The translations under genes and the position numbers were made by a program. DNA of 22,245 bases from Conchiformibius sp. (lineage in GTDB: Bacteria; Pseudomonadota; Gammaproteobacteria; Burkholderiales; Neisseriaceae). The stretch covers positions 1-22,245 of the forward strand of contig JASBYJ010000014.1 of assembly GCA_029984035.1 (NCBI GenBank), given 5' to 3'. Shown here one piece after another: positions 14,347-22,080 of the stretch. Under the pieces are notes generated by a model. The model was given only the letters and a program-made list of their open reading frames with translations. It had not been told where the DNA came from and searched no databases. The stretch's first letter is position 1. Each line of letters begins with the position of its first letter.

Positions 14347-15198
14347 ATGTCCGACCAGCTCTTATCCTTCACACGGCGCGGCATCAGTCCTGAAAACAAA
14401 CTGATACTGCTGGCATTGCTGTCCCTTATCCTGCTCACGCTGGACGGCCGCTACGCTGCCATGCAAAATCTGAAACGCTACACCGCCGTACCGCTTTACC
14501 CTTTGCAATGGTTGGCAAACAAACCGGCAGAGTGGTATGAAAACATCCGCAACCTGACACAATCCCAAACCATACTGATTACCGAAAACCAAAAACTCGC
14601 AGCCGAAAATGCCTCGTTGCAATTGGAATTGCGCCACAGAGAAATCCAAGCGCGCGAATTAAGCGAGCTCAAATCCCTGCTGCAACTCAAAAGCCAAGGG
14701 CTGCCTTCGGGAACGGCCGCAGAAATCATTGCCAACGGTCGCGGTCTCAACGGCAACCGCTTGGTAATCGATAAAGGCAGCCGCCAACAGGTTCAGGCAG
14801 GCGATGCGGTAGTGGACGGTAACGGACTGATTGGACAGGTAAATCAGGTAAACCATTTTACCGCCGAAATCAATCTGATTACCGACAGCCATATCGTTAT
14901 TCCCGTTATGGTTGCGCGTACAGGGGTACGCACTCTGCTTTACGGCAACAGCGGCAGCATCGCTTTGCGTTATTTTCCTTCCGAAGCCGATTTGCAAAGC
15001 GGCGACATACTGATTACTTCGGGCTTTGACAGTATTTATCCGGCCGGCATTCCGGTAGCCTCCGTAGTCAAGGCATCGCAACATGCCGGAACACCCTATT
15101 ACAACGCGGATGTAAAACCGGTGGCGCAACTGCACAGCGCACGCTATGTATTCGTTTTACCGCAAATATCCAAACCGCATATCGGAGATGCGCCGTGA
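14347..15198 (+). CDS. mreC: Rod-shape-determining protein MreC
   Basis: This 283-residue protein begins with a short cytoplasmic piece, one membrane helix (about residues 18-33, LILLALLSLILLTLDG) and a coiled-coil (about 65-105). The periplasmic beta-domains contain VIDKGSRQQVQAGDAVVDGNGLIGQV and LITDSHIVIPVMVARTGVRTLLYG, typical of MreC. It scaffolds PBP2-RodA to MreB. I see no Shine-Dalgarno sequence before the ATG at 14347, which is unusual here, and a DUS hairpin lies in the 100-base gap after mreB. Translation may therefore be weak. Its stop overlaps the mreD start (GTGA). Confidence 0.96.
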   Translation: MSDQLLSFTRRGISPENKLILLALLSLILLTLDGRYAAMQNLKRYTAVPLYPLQWLANKPAEWYENIRNLTQSQTILITENQKLAAENASLQLELRHREIQARELSELKSLLQLKSQGLPSGTAAEIIANGRGLNGNRLVIDKGSRQQVQAGDAVVDGNGLIGQVNQVNHFTAEINLITDSHIVIPVMVARTGVRTLLYGNSGSIALRYFPSEADLQSGDILITSGFDSIYPAGIPVASVVKASQHAGTPYYNADVKPVAQLHSARYVFVLPQISKPHIGDAP

Positions 15199-15695
15199 CC
15201 GAATCGGACAATTTCTATAACCGCATCCCCAAAAGCCTGGTTTACATCAGCTTTATTCCCGCACTATTGCTCGACTTCATACCGCTTGCCAACCATTTGC
15301 ACTGGCTGCCTGAATTTTCCGCCATGATGTTGATGTATTGGCTGATTAACCGCCCGCAAGACATCAGCATCGGTTGCGCCTTTCTGCTGGGCATCTTGGT
15401 GGATACCGCAACAGGCTCCCCTTTGGCGCAACATGCGTTGGCATACATTTTTTCCGCTTATTTCATCACACGCTACCGCCGCTATATTGTCAACTACCAC
15501 TACGGCATGCAGGCGGTTGCCATTTGGGCGGCACTTCTGTGTAACGAATTGCTTCTATCTGTCGTGCATATGCGCTTTTCAGGCAGCCTGCCCGACTGGA
15601 GTATTTTGATTGCACCTTTTATCGGCGCCCTACTTTGGCCGATGTTGAACAAAATCATGGTTTCCATACTCAATCTACGCTATCTGCGCCGATGA
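15195..15695 (+). CDS. mreD: Rod-shape-determining protein MreD
   Basis: At 166 residues it is a small inner-membrane protein with five to six hydrophobic segments. SIGCAFLLGILVDTATGSPLAQHALAY fits the conserved MreD segment around 55-80 (G-x-x-x-D...G...G). It starts with GTG at 15195 and overlaps the mreC stop by four bases, and it ends in an ATGA overlap with mrdA, so all three are coupled. An exact DUS (15578-15589) lies in the coding region. Confidence 0.93.
   Translation: MTESDNFYNRIPKSLVYISFIPALLLDFIPLANHLHWLPEFSAMMLMYWLINRPQDISIGCAFLLGILVDTATGSPLAQHALAYIFSAYFITRYRRYIVNYHYGMQAVAIWAALLCNELLLSVVHMRFSGSLPDWSILIAPFIGALLWPMLNKIMVSILNLRYLRR
15578..15589 (-). repeat. DUS inside mreD
   Basis: Exact TTCAGGCAGCCT on +, i.e. 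AGGCTGCCTGAA on the - strand. Its codons give Ser-Gly-Ser-Leu in MreD. Confidence 0.9.
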
Positions 15696-17728
15696 ACACA
15701 CTCCGCCGACCGCCGCTCACCACCTACCACAATCCCAAACGCCAGCGTGATTTCAGCCTGCGCGTCGCAGTGGCGTTCACCTTTATTTTTCTTTTTTTCT
15801 GCATACTGATAGCACGGTTTTACTACCTTCAAATCCTTCGCCATCAAGACTATGCCGCACAGGCGACAACCAACCGCATCACCCTGATTCCGACACCGCC
15901 CGTACGCGGACAGATTACCGACATCAACGGCGTCATATTGGCGCACAACTATCCTGCCTTTTCCTTGGAGATTATTCCCAACCAAATATCAGGCAGCATG
16001 GACGAATTGATTGAATCCTTAAAACAATATGTCGATATCAGCGACAACGATTTGCGCCGTTTCCGCAAATTCCGCGCCGACTATCGCGCCTACGACAAAG
16101 TTCCGCTCAAGCTCAAACTCACCGCAGACGAAGCCTCCGTACTTGCCGCGCAACTTTATCGTTTTCAAGGCGTAGAAATCAACGCACGCACGTTCCGTGA
16201 ATATCCGTTCGGCGCGCTCACCGCCCATTTCACCGGCTATATAGGGCGCATCAGCGATAAAGACATCAGCCGTTTGAACGAAAACGGGCGCATATCCGTC
16301 TATCGCGGCACCACCCACATCGGCAAATCGGGTTTGGAAGCCTATTATGAAGAACAACTGCACGGTTTGCCGGGCTATCAGGAAGTAGAAAAAGATGCCG
16401 CGGGCAATATCATCCGCGTCATCCGCTCCGAACAGCCGCAAACCGGTAAAACTTTGCGCCTGTCTATGGATATACGCCTTCAGCAGGAAGCCGACCGCCT
16501 GATGAAAAACAAACGCGGCGCATTGGTGGCAATCAATCCGCAAACAGGCGGCGTATTGGCATTCGTATCCAAGCCCGATTTCAATCCCAATATTTTCATT
16601 GACGGCATAGACAGCGAAACTTGGAAAAGTCTCAACGAAAACTGGCAACGCCCGCTCATCAACCGCGTTACACAAGGCCTCTATCCGCCCGGTTCGACTT
16701 TTAAACCTTTCATGGCCATGGCACTTTTGGAAAGCGGCAAAATCACTCAAGACACCATCGTCCCCGCGCCCGGGGCATGGAGCATTCCGGGCAGCAAGCA
16801 CCTTTTCCGCGACTCGGTACGGCGCGGACACGGCAGCGTAAACCTGAGCAAAGCCATTCAAGTGTCTTCCGATACGTTTTTTTACCGTCTGGGTTATGAA
16901 TTGGGCATAGAGAAAACCGTGCCTTATCTGGCGGAGTTCGGTTTCGGCACGCCGACAGGCATAGATTTGCCCAACGAATACAGAGGCATTTTGCCCAGTC
17001 CCGAATGGAAGGAAAAACGTTTTGCCAAGCTGCCTGAAAAACAGCGCCGCTGGAAACCGGCGGAAATGGTACCCGTAAGCATCGGGCAGGGCTACAACAC
17101 CTACACGCCGCTGCAAATGGCGCATGCCACTGCCATTTTGGCAAACAACGGCAAAGTATTCCGCCCGCATTTGGTGCAAGAACTGTTAGACTACGAAAAC
17201 AGCGTAACGATGTCGGCGACACGCGAACCGCAACGTATGCTGCCCTATTCGCAAGCCAATTTCGCCTATATCAAACACGCCATGCAGCGCGTTTTGCAAC
17301 CGGGCGGAACGGCTTGGCGTATCGGCTCCGGCCTGCCCTACAGCATGGGCGGCAAAACCGGCACGGCGCAAGTGGTTGCCATTGCACAAAACAAAACCTA
17401 TAACGCCGCCGCACTGCGCGAACAACACCGCGACCATGCTTGGTTTATTTCCTTTGCCCCCGTTGACAATCCGCAAATTGCCATTGCCGTGATTTTGGAA
17501 AATGCAGGCTGGGGGGCAAATGCAGCACCTTTGGCGCGCCAGTTGAGCGATTATTATCTGATTACGCTCCAAAGCGACCGTGCTCCTGCCGTAAAAGAAG
17601 GCACGCAAATACAAACTGCCAACCCGTTGCTGGAACAAAAACCGAACAAAGCACCCAACTTTCAGGCAGCCTTTTCCTCTCCTGCCGATGCGCCCCACCC
17701 GCAACCCGCTCAACCGCAACAACCTTAA
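15692..17728 (+). CDS. mrdA: Penicillin-binding protein 2 (elongation transpeptidase)
   Basis: This 678-residue class B PBP cross-links lateral-wall peptidoglycan. It has one N-terminal membrane anchor (about 25-46) and a dimerisation domain with TPPVRGQITDINGVILAHN. The transpeptidase motifs are SxxK in PGSTFKPF (Ser335, Lys338), SxD in QVSSDTFFY (392-394; the third residue is Asp, as in other PBP2 proteins) and KTG in GGKTGTAQV (555-557). The ATG at 15692 overlaps the mreD stop (ATGA); the frame extends further upstream into mreD but this start is far better. The tail after residue 645 is a low-complexity proline/glutamine run containing a DUS. An antisense frame of 386 codons is a shadow. 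Confidence 0.97.
   Translation: MNTLRRPPLTTYHNPKRQRDFSLRVAVAFTFIFLFFCILIARFYYLQILRHQDYAAQATTNRITLIPTPPVRGQITDINGVILAHNYPAFSLEIIPNQISGSMDELIESLKQYVDISDNDLRRFRKFRADYRAYDKVPLKLKLTADEASVLAAQLYRFQGVEINARTFREYPFGALTAHFTGYIGRISDKDISRLNENGRISVYRGTTHIGKSGLEAYYEEQLHGLPGYQEVEKDAAGNIIRVIRSEQPQTGKTLRLSMDIRLQQEADRLMKNKRGALVAINPQTGGVLAFVSKPDFNPNIFIDGIDSETWKSLNENWQRPLINRVTQGLYPPGSTFKPFMAMALLESGKITQDTIVPAPGAWSIPGSKHLFRDSVRRGHGSVNLSKAIQVSSDTFFYRLGYELGIEKTVPYLAEFGFGTPTGIDLPNEYRGILPSPEWKEKRFAKLPEKQRRWKPAEMVPVSIGQGYNTYTPLQMAHATAILANNGKVFRPHLVQELLDYENSVTMSATREPQRMLPYSQANFAYIKHAMQRVLQPGGTAWRIGSGLPYSMGGKTGTAQVVAIAQNKTYNAAALREQHRDHAWFISFAPVDNPQIAIAVILENAGWGANAAPLARQLSDYYLITLQSDRAPAVKEGTQIQTANPLLEQKPNKAPNFQAAFSSPADAPHPQPAQPQQP
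17661..17672 (-). repeat. DUS in the mrdA tail
   Basis: Exact TTCAGGCAGCCT on +, encoding Phe-Gln-Ala-Ala in the disordered C-terminal tail of PBP2. Confidence 0.9.
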
Positions 17729-17772
17729 CCCCCTGCCGCAGGGCTGCCTGAAACTTCTACACGAGATACGCC

Positions 17773-18900
17773 ATGTTTGCCGCCAAAGAAGACAATCTGC
17801 TCATCAAAGCCAAACGGCTGCTATGGGACCCGCTCGACCCTTGGCTGTTTTATGCCGTTTTGGCCATTTACCTGATGAGCATGTTTCTGCTCTACTCGGC
17901 GGACGGCCAAGACATCGGCCGCCTGCAAAGCAAAACCCTGCACACCGTTTTAGGCATCGGCCTGCTGCTTTCGATTGCACGTATCCGCCCGCAAACTCTG
18001 GCGCGGTTTGCCTTGCCCTTATACATTGTCGGCGTGATTCTGCTGCTGGGCGTGCATTTTTTCGGCGTAACCGTAAACGGCTCCACCCGTTGGCTCAATC
18101 TCGGCATTATCCGGTTGCAGCCTTCCGAAATCATGAAAATCGGCTTGCCGATGACTGTGGCATGGTTTTTCCAACGCTATGCAGGCCGTTTGGTGTGGTA
18201 TCACTATTGCATTGCCATGCTGCTGATTGTCATTCCCGGCGCACTGATTTTAAAGCAACCCGATTTAGGTACCGCCACGCTGATTATGGCATCGGGCTTA
18301 TTTGTGGTTTTCTTTGCCGGACTGCCTTGGAAAGCACTGTTTGGCGCAATAATATTGTTTGTCGTTTCGCTTCCCCTGCTTTGGACATACGGCATGCACG
18401 ATTATCAAAAAGTACGCGTAATGACTCTGCTCGACCCCAGCAAAGACCCTCTCGGCGCGGGATACCATATTCTGCAGTCCATGATTGCCATCGGCTCGGG
18501 AGGCTTATGGGGCAAAGGCTGGCTCAACGGTACGCAAACCCATTTGGACTATATCCCCGAAGCCACCACGGATTTTATTTTTGCCGTGTATGGCGAAGAA
18601 TTCGGTTTTATCGGCAACATTCTGCTCTTGGGTATTTACACCGTCATTCTCGGGCGCGGTCTGTATATCGCATCCAAAGCTCCAACGCTTTACAGCCGTA
18701 CTTTGGCGGGCGCCCTCACCATGACTTTTTTCTGCTATGTATTTGTCAATATGGGCATGGTTAGCGGCATTTTGCCCGTAGTAGGCGTTCCACTGCCTTT
18801 GGTAAGTTATGGCGGCACGGCTACTTTGTCCATCATGTTCATCATTGCGATGCTGATGGGCATTGCCAATCAAAGCAAAAAAAGTCCGTACCACTCATAG
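17773..18900 (+). CDS. rodA: SEDS peptidoglycan glycosyltransferase RodA
   Basis: At 375 residues with about ten membrane helices, this is a SEDS polymerase that makes glycan strands from lipid II and works with PBP2. Conserved parts are NGSTRWLNLGIIRLQPSE (102-119), KQPDLGTA, DYIPEATTDFIFAVYGEEFG with the likely catalytic Asp267, and VVGVPLPLVSYGGTA (336-350). The start at 17773 has only a weak binding site, and 44 bases separate it from mrdA, in which a DUS with one mismatch lies (17741-17752). It is the last gene of the elongasome operon. Near-DUS inverted repeats follow downstream. Confidence 0.97.
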   Translation: MFAAKEDNLLIKAKRLLWDPLDPWLFYAVLAIYLMSMFLLYSADGQDIGRLQSKTLHTVLGIGLLLSIARIRPQTLARFALPLYIVGVILLLGVHFFGVTVNGSTRWLNLGIIRLQPSEIMKIGLPMTVAWFFQRYAGRLVWYHYCIAMLLIVIPGALILKQPDLGTATLIMASGLFVVFFAGLPWKALFGAIILFVVSLPLLWTYGMHDYQKVRVMTLLDPSKDPLGAGYHILQSMIAIGSGGLWGKGWLNGTQTHLDYIPEATTDFIFAVYGEEFGFIGNILLLGIYTVILGRGLYIASKAPTLYSRTLAGALTMTFFCYVFVNMGMVSGILPVVGVPLPLVSYGGTATLSIMFIIAMLMGIANQSKKSPYHS

Positions 18901-18976
18901 CAAAACGGTACGTATCAGCCGAAAACATAACGGACTGCCCCATGCAGCCCGACCGAACGGCTGTCGGCACAACGCC

Positions 18977-18997
18977 GTTTTCAGGCAGCCTGAAAAC
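18977..18997. repeat. Perfect palindromic DUS after rodA
   Basis: Arms GTTTTCAGGC (18977-18986) and GCCTGAAAAC (18988-18997) are perfect complements around one A. An exact DUS in the window's main dialect reads on - (18980-18991); AGGCAGCCTGAA, the second dialect, reads on +. Confidence 0.85.
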
Positions 18998-19042
18998 ATT
19001 GGGTCTCCTATTGAATCAGCGGCGCAGAACGATATCCGTTCG

Positions 19043-19069
19043 GCTGCCTGAAACCGTCATTCAGGCAGC
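19043..19069. repeat. Inverted partial DUS hairpin
   Basis: GCTGCCTGAA (19043-19052) pairs with TTCAGGCAGC (19060-19069): 10 bp with a 7-base loop. Neither arm is a full DUS (one or two end bases differ). It sits just before the marC promoter and has no T-run. It may act as a weak rodA terminator. Confidence 0.5.
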
Positions 19070-19070
19070 G

Positions 19071-19098
19071 TTGACAAACCGGAATCACAACTTAAAAT
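19071..19098 (+). promoter_or_regulatory. marC promoter
   Basis: Consensus TTGACA (19071-19076), 16-base spacer, then TAAAAT (19093-19098, five of six). Transcription would start near 19105 and give a leader of about 60 bases that includes a DUS at 19141. It is one of the strongest promoters by sequence in the window. Confidence 0.75.
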
Positions 19099-19140
19099 AA
19101 AATCAGTACAATACTGCCATCGTCAGTCATGTACCCGCCA

Positions 19141-19152
19141 AGGCTGCCTGAA
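19141..19152 (+). repeat. DUS in the marC leader
   Basis: Exact AGGCTGCCTGAA, 14 bases before the marC start and just upstream of its GGAGA ribosome-binding site. Confidence 0.9.
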
Positions 19153-19166
19153 AACGGAGAACCCTT

Positions 19167-19820
19167 ATGAAATTTGAAATCAGCAAATTGATTTTGGCAT
19201 TTATCGTCCTTATCAACCCGTTTAGCGCACTGTCCCTATTTTTAGAGCTTACCCGCAACTATTCCAAACGCGACCGCCGCAAAGTGGCGCAAATCGCCTC
19301 GCTAAGCGTATTCATTATCGTATTGATATTCACCTTTAGCGGCAACGCCCTACTCAAAGCACTCGGCATCAGTACCGGTTCGTTCCAAATTGGCGGCGGC
19401 ATTTTGGTATTTCTGATTGCCGTTTCCATGATGAGCAGCGGCAGCAATCCCGCCAAACCCGACATCGGCACAGCGGAACACAACGAAATCACCATCCGCC
19501 AACCCGACCTGCAGCCCGCCTCCATTGCCGTCGTCCCGCTGGCCATACCCATGATGATAGGGCCGGGCGGCATTTCCACCGTTATCATCCACGCAGCAGC
19601 AGCCCGCACATGGCATGACTACGCCGCAGTATTGGCCGCAGGCCTATTCGTATCGACACTCTGCTACGTCAGCCTGATGGCCGCTGCCAAAGTCAGCAAA
19701 CTGCTGGGCGATACCGGTTTGGCGATTCTCAACCGCGTGATGGGCATGTTGCTGGCCGCAGTAGCGGTAGAAATCATTGTGGCAGGATTGCGCAGCCTAT
19801 TCCCCCAATTGGCTGCCTGA
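19167..19820 (+). CDS. MarC family integral membrane protein
   Basis: The 217-residue protein has about six membrane helices and the MarC/UPF0056 pattern: LILAFIVLINPFSALSLFLELT at the start, SGNALLKALGISTGSFQIGGGILVFLIAVSMM and VPLAIPMMIGPGGISTVI. The family was once linked to multidrug resistance, which later work did not support; its function is not known. GGAGA seven bases upstream supports the start. The stop codon lies within a DUS one base off the consensus (TGGCTGCCTGAA). It probably begins the unit marC-ratA-rnfH. Confidence 0.93.
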   Translation: MKFEISKLILAFIVLINPFSALSLFLELTRNYSKRDRRKVAQIASLSVFIIVLIFTFSGNALLKALGISTGSFQIGGGILVFLIAVSMMSSGSNPAKPDIGTAEHNEITIRQPDLQPASIAVVPLAIPMMIGPGGISTVIIHAAAARTWHDYAAVLAAGLFVSTLCYVSLMAAAKVSKLLGDTGLAILNRVMGMLLAAVAVEIIVAGLRSLFPQLAA

Positions 19821-19844
19821 AAACGTTTACCATCTATTATCCCT

Positions 19845-20291
19845 ATGGCTGAAAACACGATTAAAAAATCCGTATTGGTTTTGCACAGCGCAGAAAAAAT
19901 GTTTGATTTGGTCAACCGCGTGGAAGACTATCCCGCATTCCTGCCTTGGTACGGCAAAACCGAACTGCTCTATCAAAGCGACACCGAACTGAAAGCCCGG
20001 CTGCATATGGACTACATGGGTATCCGCCAATCCTTCGCCACCCACAACCACAACATCCCCGGCCGCGAAATCCGTATCCGCCTGCTGGAAGGCCCGTTCA
20101 AAAGCCTGCACGGCACTTGGCGTTTCCAGCCGCTGGACAAAGAAAGCTGCCAAATAGAATTTACCCTGCACTACGAGCTGACAGGCCTGCTCAGCCGCCT
20201 GATTGCTCCCGTTTTCAGTACCGTCAGCAACCAACTGGTACAGGCCTTTATCCAAGAAGCCGACAAACGCTATGGAAAATATTCTGATTGA
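19845..20291 (+). CDS. ratA: RatA/Coq10-family START-domain protein
   Basis: At 148 residues it fits the polyketide cyclase/START family: SAEKMFDLVNRVEDYPAFLPWYGK at the N-terminus, a central sheet and a long C-terminal helix (LVQAFIQEADKRYGKY). E. coli RatA was described as a ribosome-association toxin, and relatives (Coq10, UbiG-linked) bind ubiquinone intermediates, so a lipid-binding role is at least as likely as toxicity. No Shine-Dalgarno is evident. The start at 19845 is in a 24-base gap after marC. It overlaps rnfH by 20 bases, the common RatA-RatB gene pair. Confidence 0.9.
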   Translation: MAENTIKKSVLVLHSAEKMFDLVNRVEDYPAFLPWYGKTELLYQSDTELKARLHMDYMGIRQSFATHNHNIPGREIRIRLLEGPFKSLHGTWRFQPLDKESCQIEFTLHYELTGLLSRLIAPVFSTVSNQLVQAFIQEADKRYGKYSD

Positions 20292-20580
20292 AGTTGCCTA
20301 CGGCGACAACAAGAAACAAAAAATCTACCGTCTCACACTGCCTTCAGGCAGCACCGCCCGCCAAGCCGTACTAAACTCCCCGCTTTCCGCCGATTTTCCC
20401 GAAGCCGATTTATATGCGCCCTTAGGGATATTCGGCAAATCCGTACCCGACACAACACCATTACAAACAGGCGACCGCGTAGAACTCTACCGCCCCCTAA
20501 AAGCCGACCCCAAAGAAGCAAGAAGACTTAAGGCAGCACAAAAACGAAATCTCCTGCAAAGCAATAAAAAGGCTGCCTGA
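20272..20580 (+). CDS. rnfH: RnfH/UPF0125 family protein (RatB)
   Basis: The 102-residue product starts MENILIEVAYGDNKKQKIYRLTLPSGSTARQAV and contains DLYAPLGIFGKSVPDTTPLQTGDRVELYRPLKADPKEAR. The beta-grasp (ubiquitin-like) fold matches the UPF0125 family next to RatA in proteobacteria. Its function is unsettled. I chose the internal ATG at 20272; the open frame runs 23 codons further inside ratA. The stop TGA (20578-20580) is part of a DUS that also makes the left arm of the terminator. Confidence 0.9.
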   Translation: MENILIEVAYGDNKKQKIYRLTLPSGSTARQAVLNSPLSADFPEADLYAPLGIFGKSVPDTTPLQTGDRVELYRPLKADPKEARRLKAAQKRNLLQSNKKAA

Positions 20581-20612
20581 AACCGCTTACACGTTTTCAG
20601 GCAGCCTTATTT
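20569..20612. terminator. Paired-DUS terminator between rnfH and uraA
   Basis: AAGGCTGCCTGAAA (20569-20582) and TTTCAGGCAGCCTT (20595-20608) form a perfect 14-bp stem with a 12-base loop. Two exact DUS are inside (20570-20581 and 20596-20607). On + it is followed by ATTTC, and on - by TTTTTAT, so it may end both the rnfH and uraA transcripts, with the better U-run for uraA. The left arm contains the rnfH stop. Confidence 0.8.
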
Positions 20613-20709
20613 CTACCATAGCCGATATAGTTGGCCAGGCACTTCACCTTAAATTATTACCTATACTGTTTGCAATTCTCCGATTTCCAACAGATACACC
20701 ACAACTATA

Positions 20710-21918
20710 TCAACCCCTGTCAGGCAACACCCAGTTCAGAAAAATAGCCAGCAGCGCACACAATCCCACGCCTGCAAACGCGACCGAACCGAATTTCACC
20801 ATCATTCCGCCTACACCGACTGTCAGCACCGAGCTGACAATCACCAAATTTTTCGGGCGCATCAAGTCGACATGGGCGTCAATCAGGGTTTTCAGCCCCA
20901 AAGAAGCAATCGTACCAAACAGCAAAATCATCACGCCTCCCATCACGGGCAGCGGAATCGATGCCAAAAACGCGTTGAATTTACCGAAAAACGCCATGCA
21001 AATTGCAAACACTGCCGCCCAAGTCATGATAACGGGATTACTGTTCTTCGTAATCATCACCGCACCCGTTACCTCGCCGTAAGTGGTAACGGGCGGACCA
21101 CCGATTAAACCGGCCACGCACACACCCAAACCGTCACCGGCCAGAGTTTTGTCCAAACCCGGGTCTTTGGCATAATCTTTACCCGTTACCGTACCAATCG
21201 CCATAATCCCGCCGATGTGTTCAATCGCAGGTGCAATCGCCACAGGCAGCATAAACAAAGCTGCCTGAAAATTGACTTCCGGAGAAACAAAATTCGGCAC
21301 CGCAAACCAAGGTGCAACCGCAATCGGAGCGGTATCCACCATACCCATAAACAGAGCGGCACAATAACCCGTTGCCACACCGATTAAAATCGGTATCAGC
21401 TTCATCATCTTACTACCGAACACGGCCACCAATACCGTAACCGCAAAAGTAAAGCACGCCAAAGCCAAAGACGCACCGTATTCAATCACTTGTTCGCCGC
21501 CTGCCTGACCCATCGCCATCTGACTCGCCACCACTGCGACTGATAAGCCAATCACCATAATTACAGGGCCAATCACTACTGCGGGCAGTAATTTGTGTAC
21601 CGCTTCCAAGCCGCGCCAACGAATCAATGCGGCAAACACAAAATACATAAAACCCGCTGCAAACAGTCCGAACATAGTCGCACCCATGCCCCATTTATCG
21701 AGCGAATAAATAATCGGCGCGATAAAGGCAAACGAAGAGCCCAAAAAAATCGGCACCTTACGCCGCGTCAACAATTGAAACAGCAATGTACCGATACCCG
21801 CACCCAACAAAGCCATAGCAGGATTCAAACCCGTCAAAATCGGAACCAGCACCATCGCACCAAAAGCGACAAACAAAATCTGCGCCCCCGCGATAGCAGT
21901 TTTGAAATGTTGCAACAT
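20710..21918 (-). CDS. uraA: Uracil:cation symporter (NCS2 family)
   Basis: At 402 residues with 12-14 membrane segments it matches the nucleobase/ascorbate NCS2 family. Key parts are LVPILTGLNPAMALLGAGIGTLLFQLLT, SSFAFIAP, AIAPAIEHIGGIMAIG with the conserved Glu and His of the uracil site, and GGPPVTTYGEVTGAVMITK with a second conserved Glu. It imports uracil with protons for salvage. It is slightly shorter than E. coli UraA (429). The start at 21918 has a weak site (GGA). A good promoter lies about 40 bases upstream. No pyrimidine-biosynthesis gene is beside it. Confidence 0.95.
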   Translation of the reverse strand: MLQHFKTAIAGAQILFVAFGAMVLVPILTGLNPAMALLGAGIGTLLFQLLTRRKVPIFLGSSFAFIAPIIYSLDKWGMGATMFGLFAAGFMYFVFAALIRWRGLEAVHKLLPAVVIGPVIMVIGLSVAVVASQMAMGQAGGEQVIEYGASLALACFTFAVTVLVAVFGSKMMKLIPILIGVATGYCAALFMGMVDTAPIAVAPWFAVPNFVSPEVNFQAALFMLPVAIAPAIEHIGGIMAIGTVTGKDYAKDPGLDKTLAGDGLGVCVAGLIGGPPVTTYGEVTGAVMITKNSNPVIMTWAAVFAICMAFFGKFNAFLASIPLPVMGGVMILLFGTIASLGLKTLIDAHVDLMRPKNLVIVSSVLTVGVGGMMVKFGSVAFAGVGLCALLAIFLNWVLPDRG

Positions 21919-21954
21919 AATGTTAATTTCCGTAATAAAAAGTAAGCAGTGCGA

Positions 21955-21983
21955 ATTATATAATTACCGCCAAAATTTTTCCA
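21955..21983 (-). promoter_or_regulatory. uraA promoter
   Basis: On the - strand, TGGAAA (21978-21983), 17 bases, then a perfect TATAAT (21955-21960). Transcription would start near 21948, about 30 bases before the uraA ATG. Confidence 0.65.
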
Positions 21984-22080
21984 TCACTCAAATATTCCAA
22001 TACAAACAATCTCTTTATGATTCATAGCTTATATTGATTTTCGATATATAACATAATTACATATATAAAATAGAAGCTTC

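Noticed and set aside
16019..17179. 386-codon open frame antisense to mrdA
   Set aside because: It follows the composition of the coding strand, has no domain I recognise, and the sense frame is a full PBP2 with all catalytic motifs.
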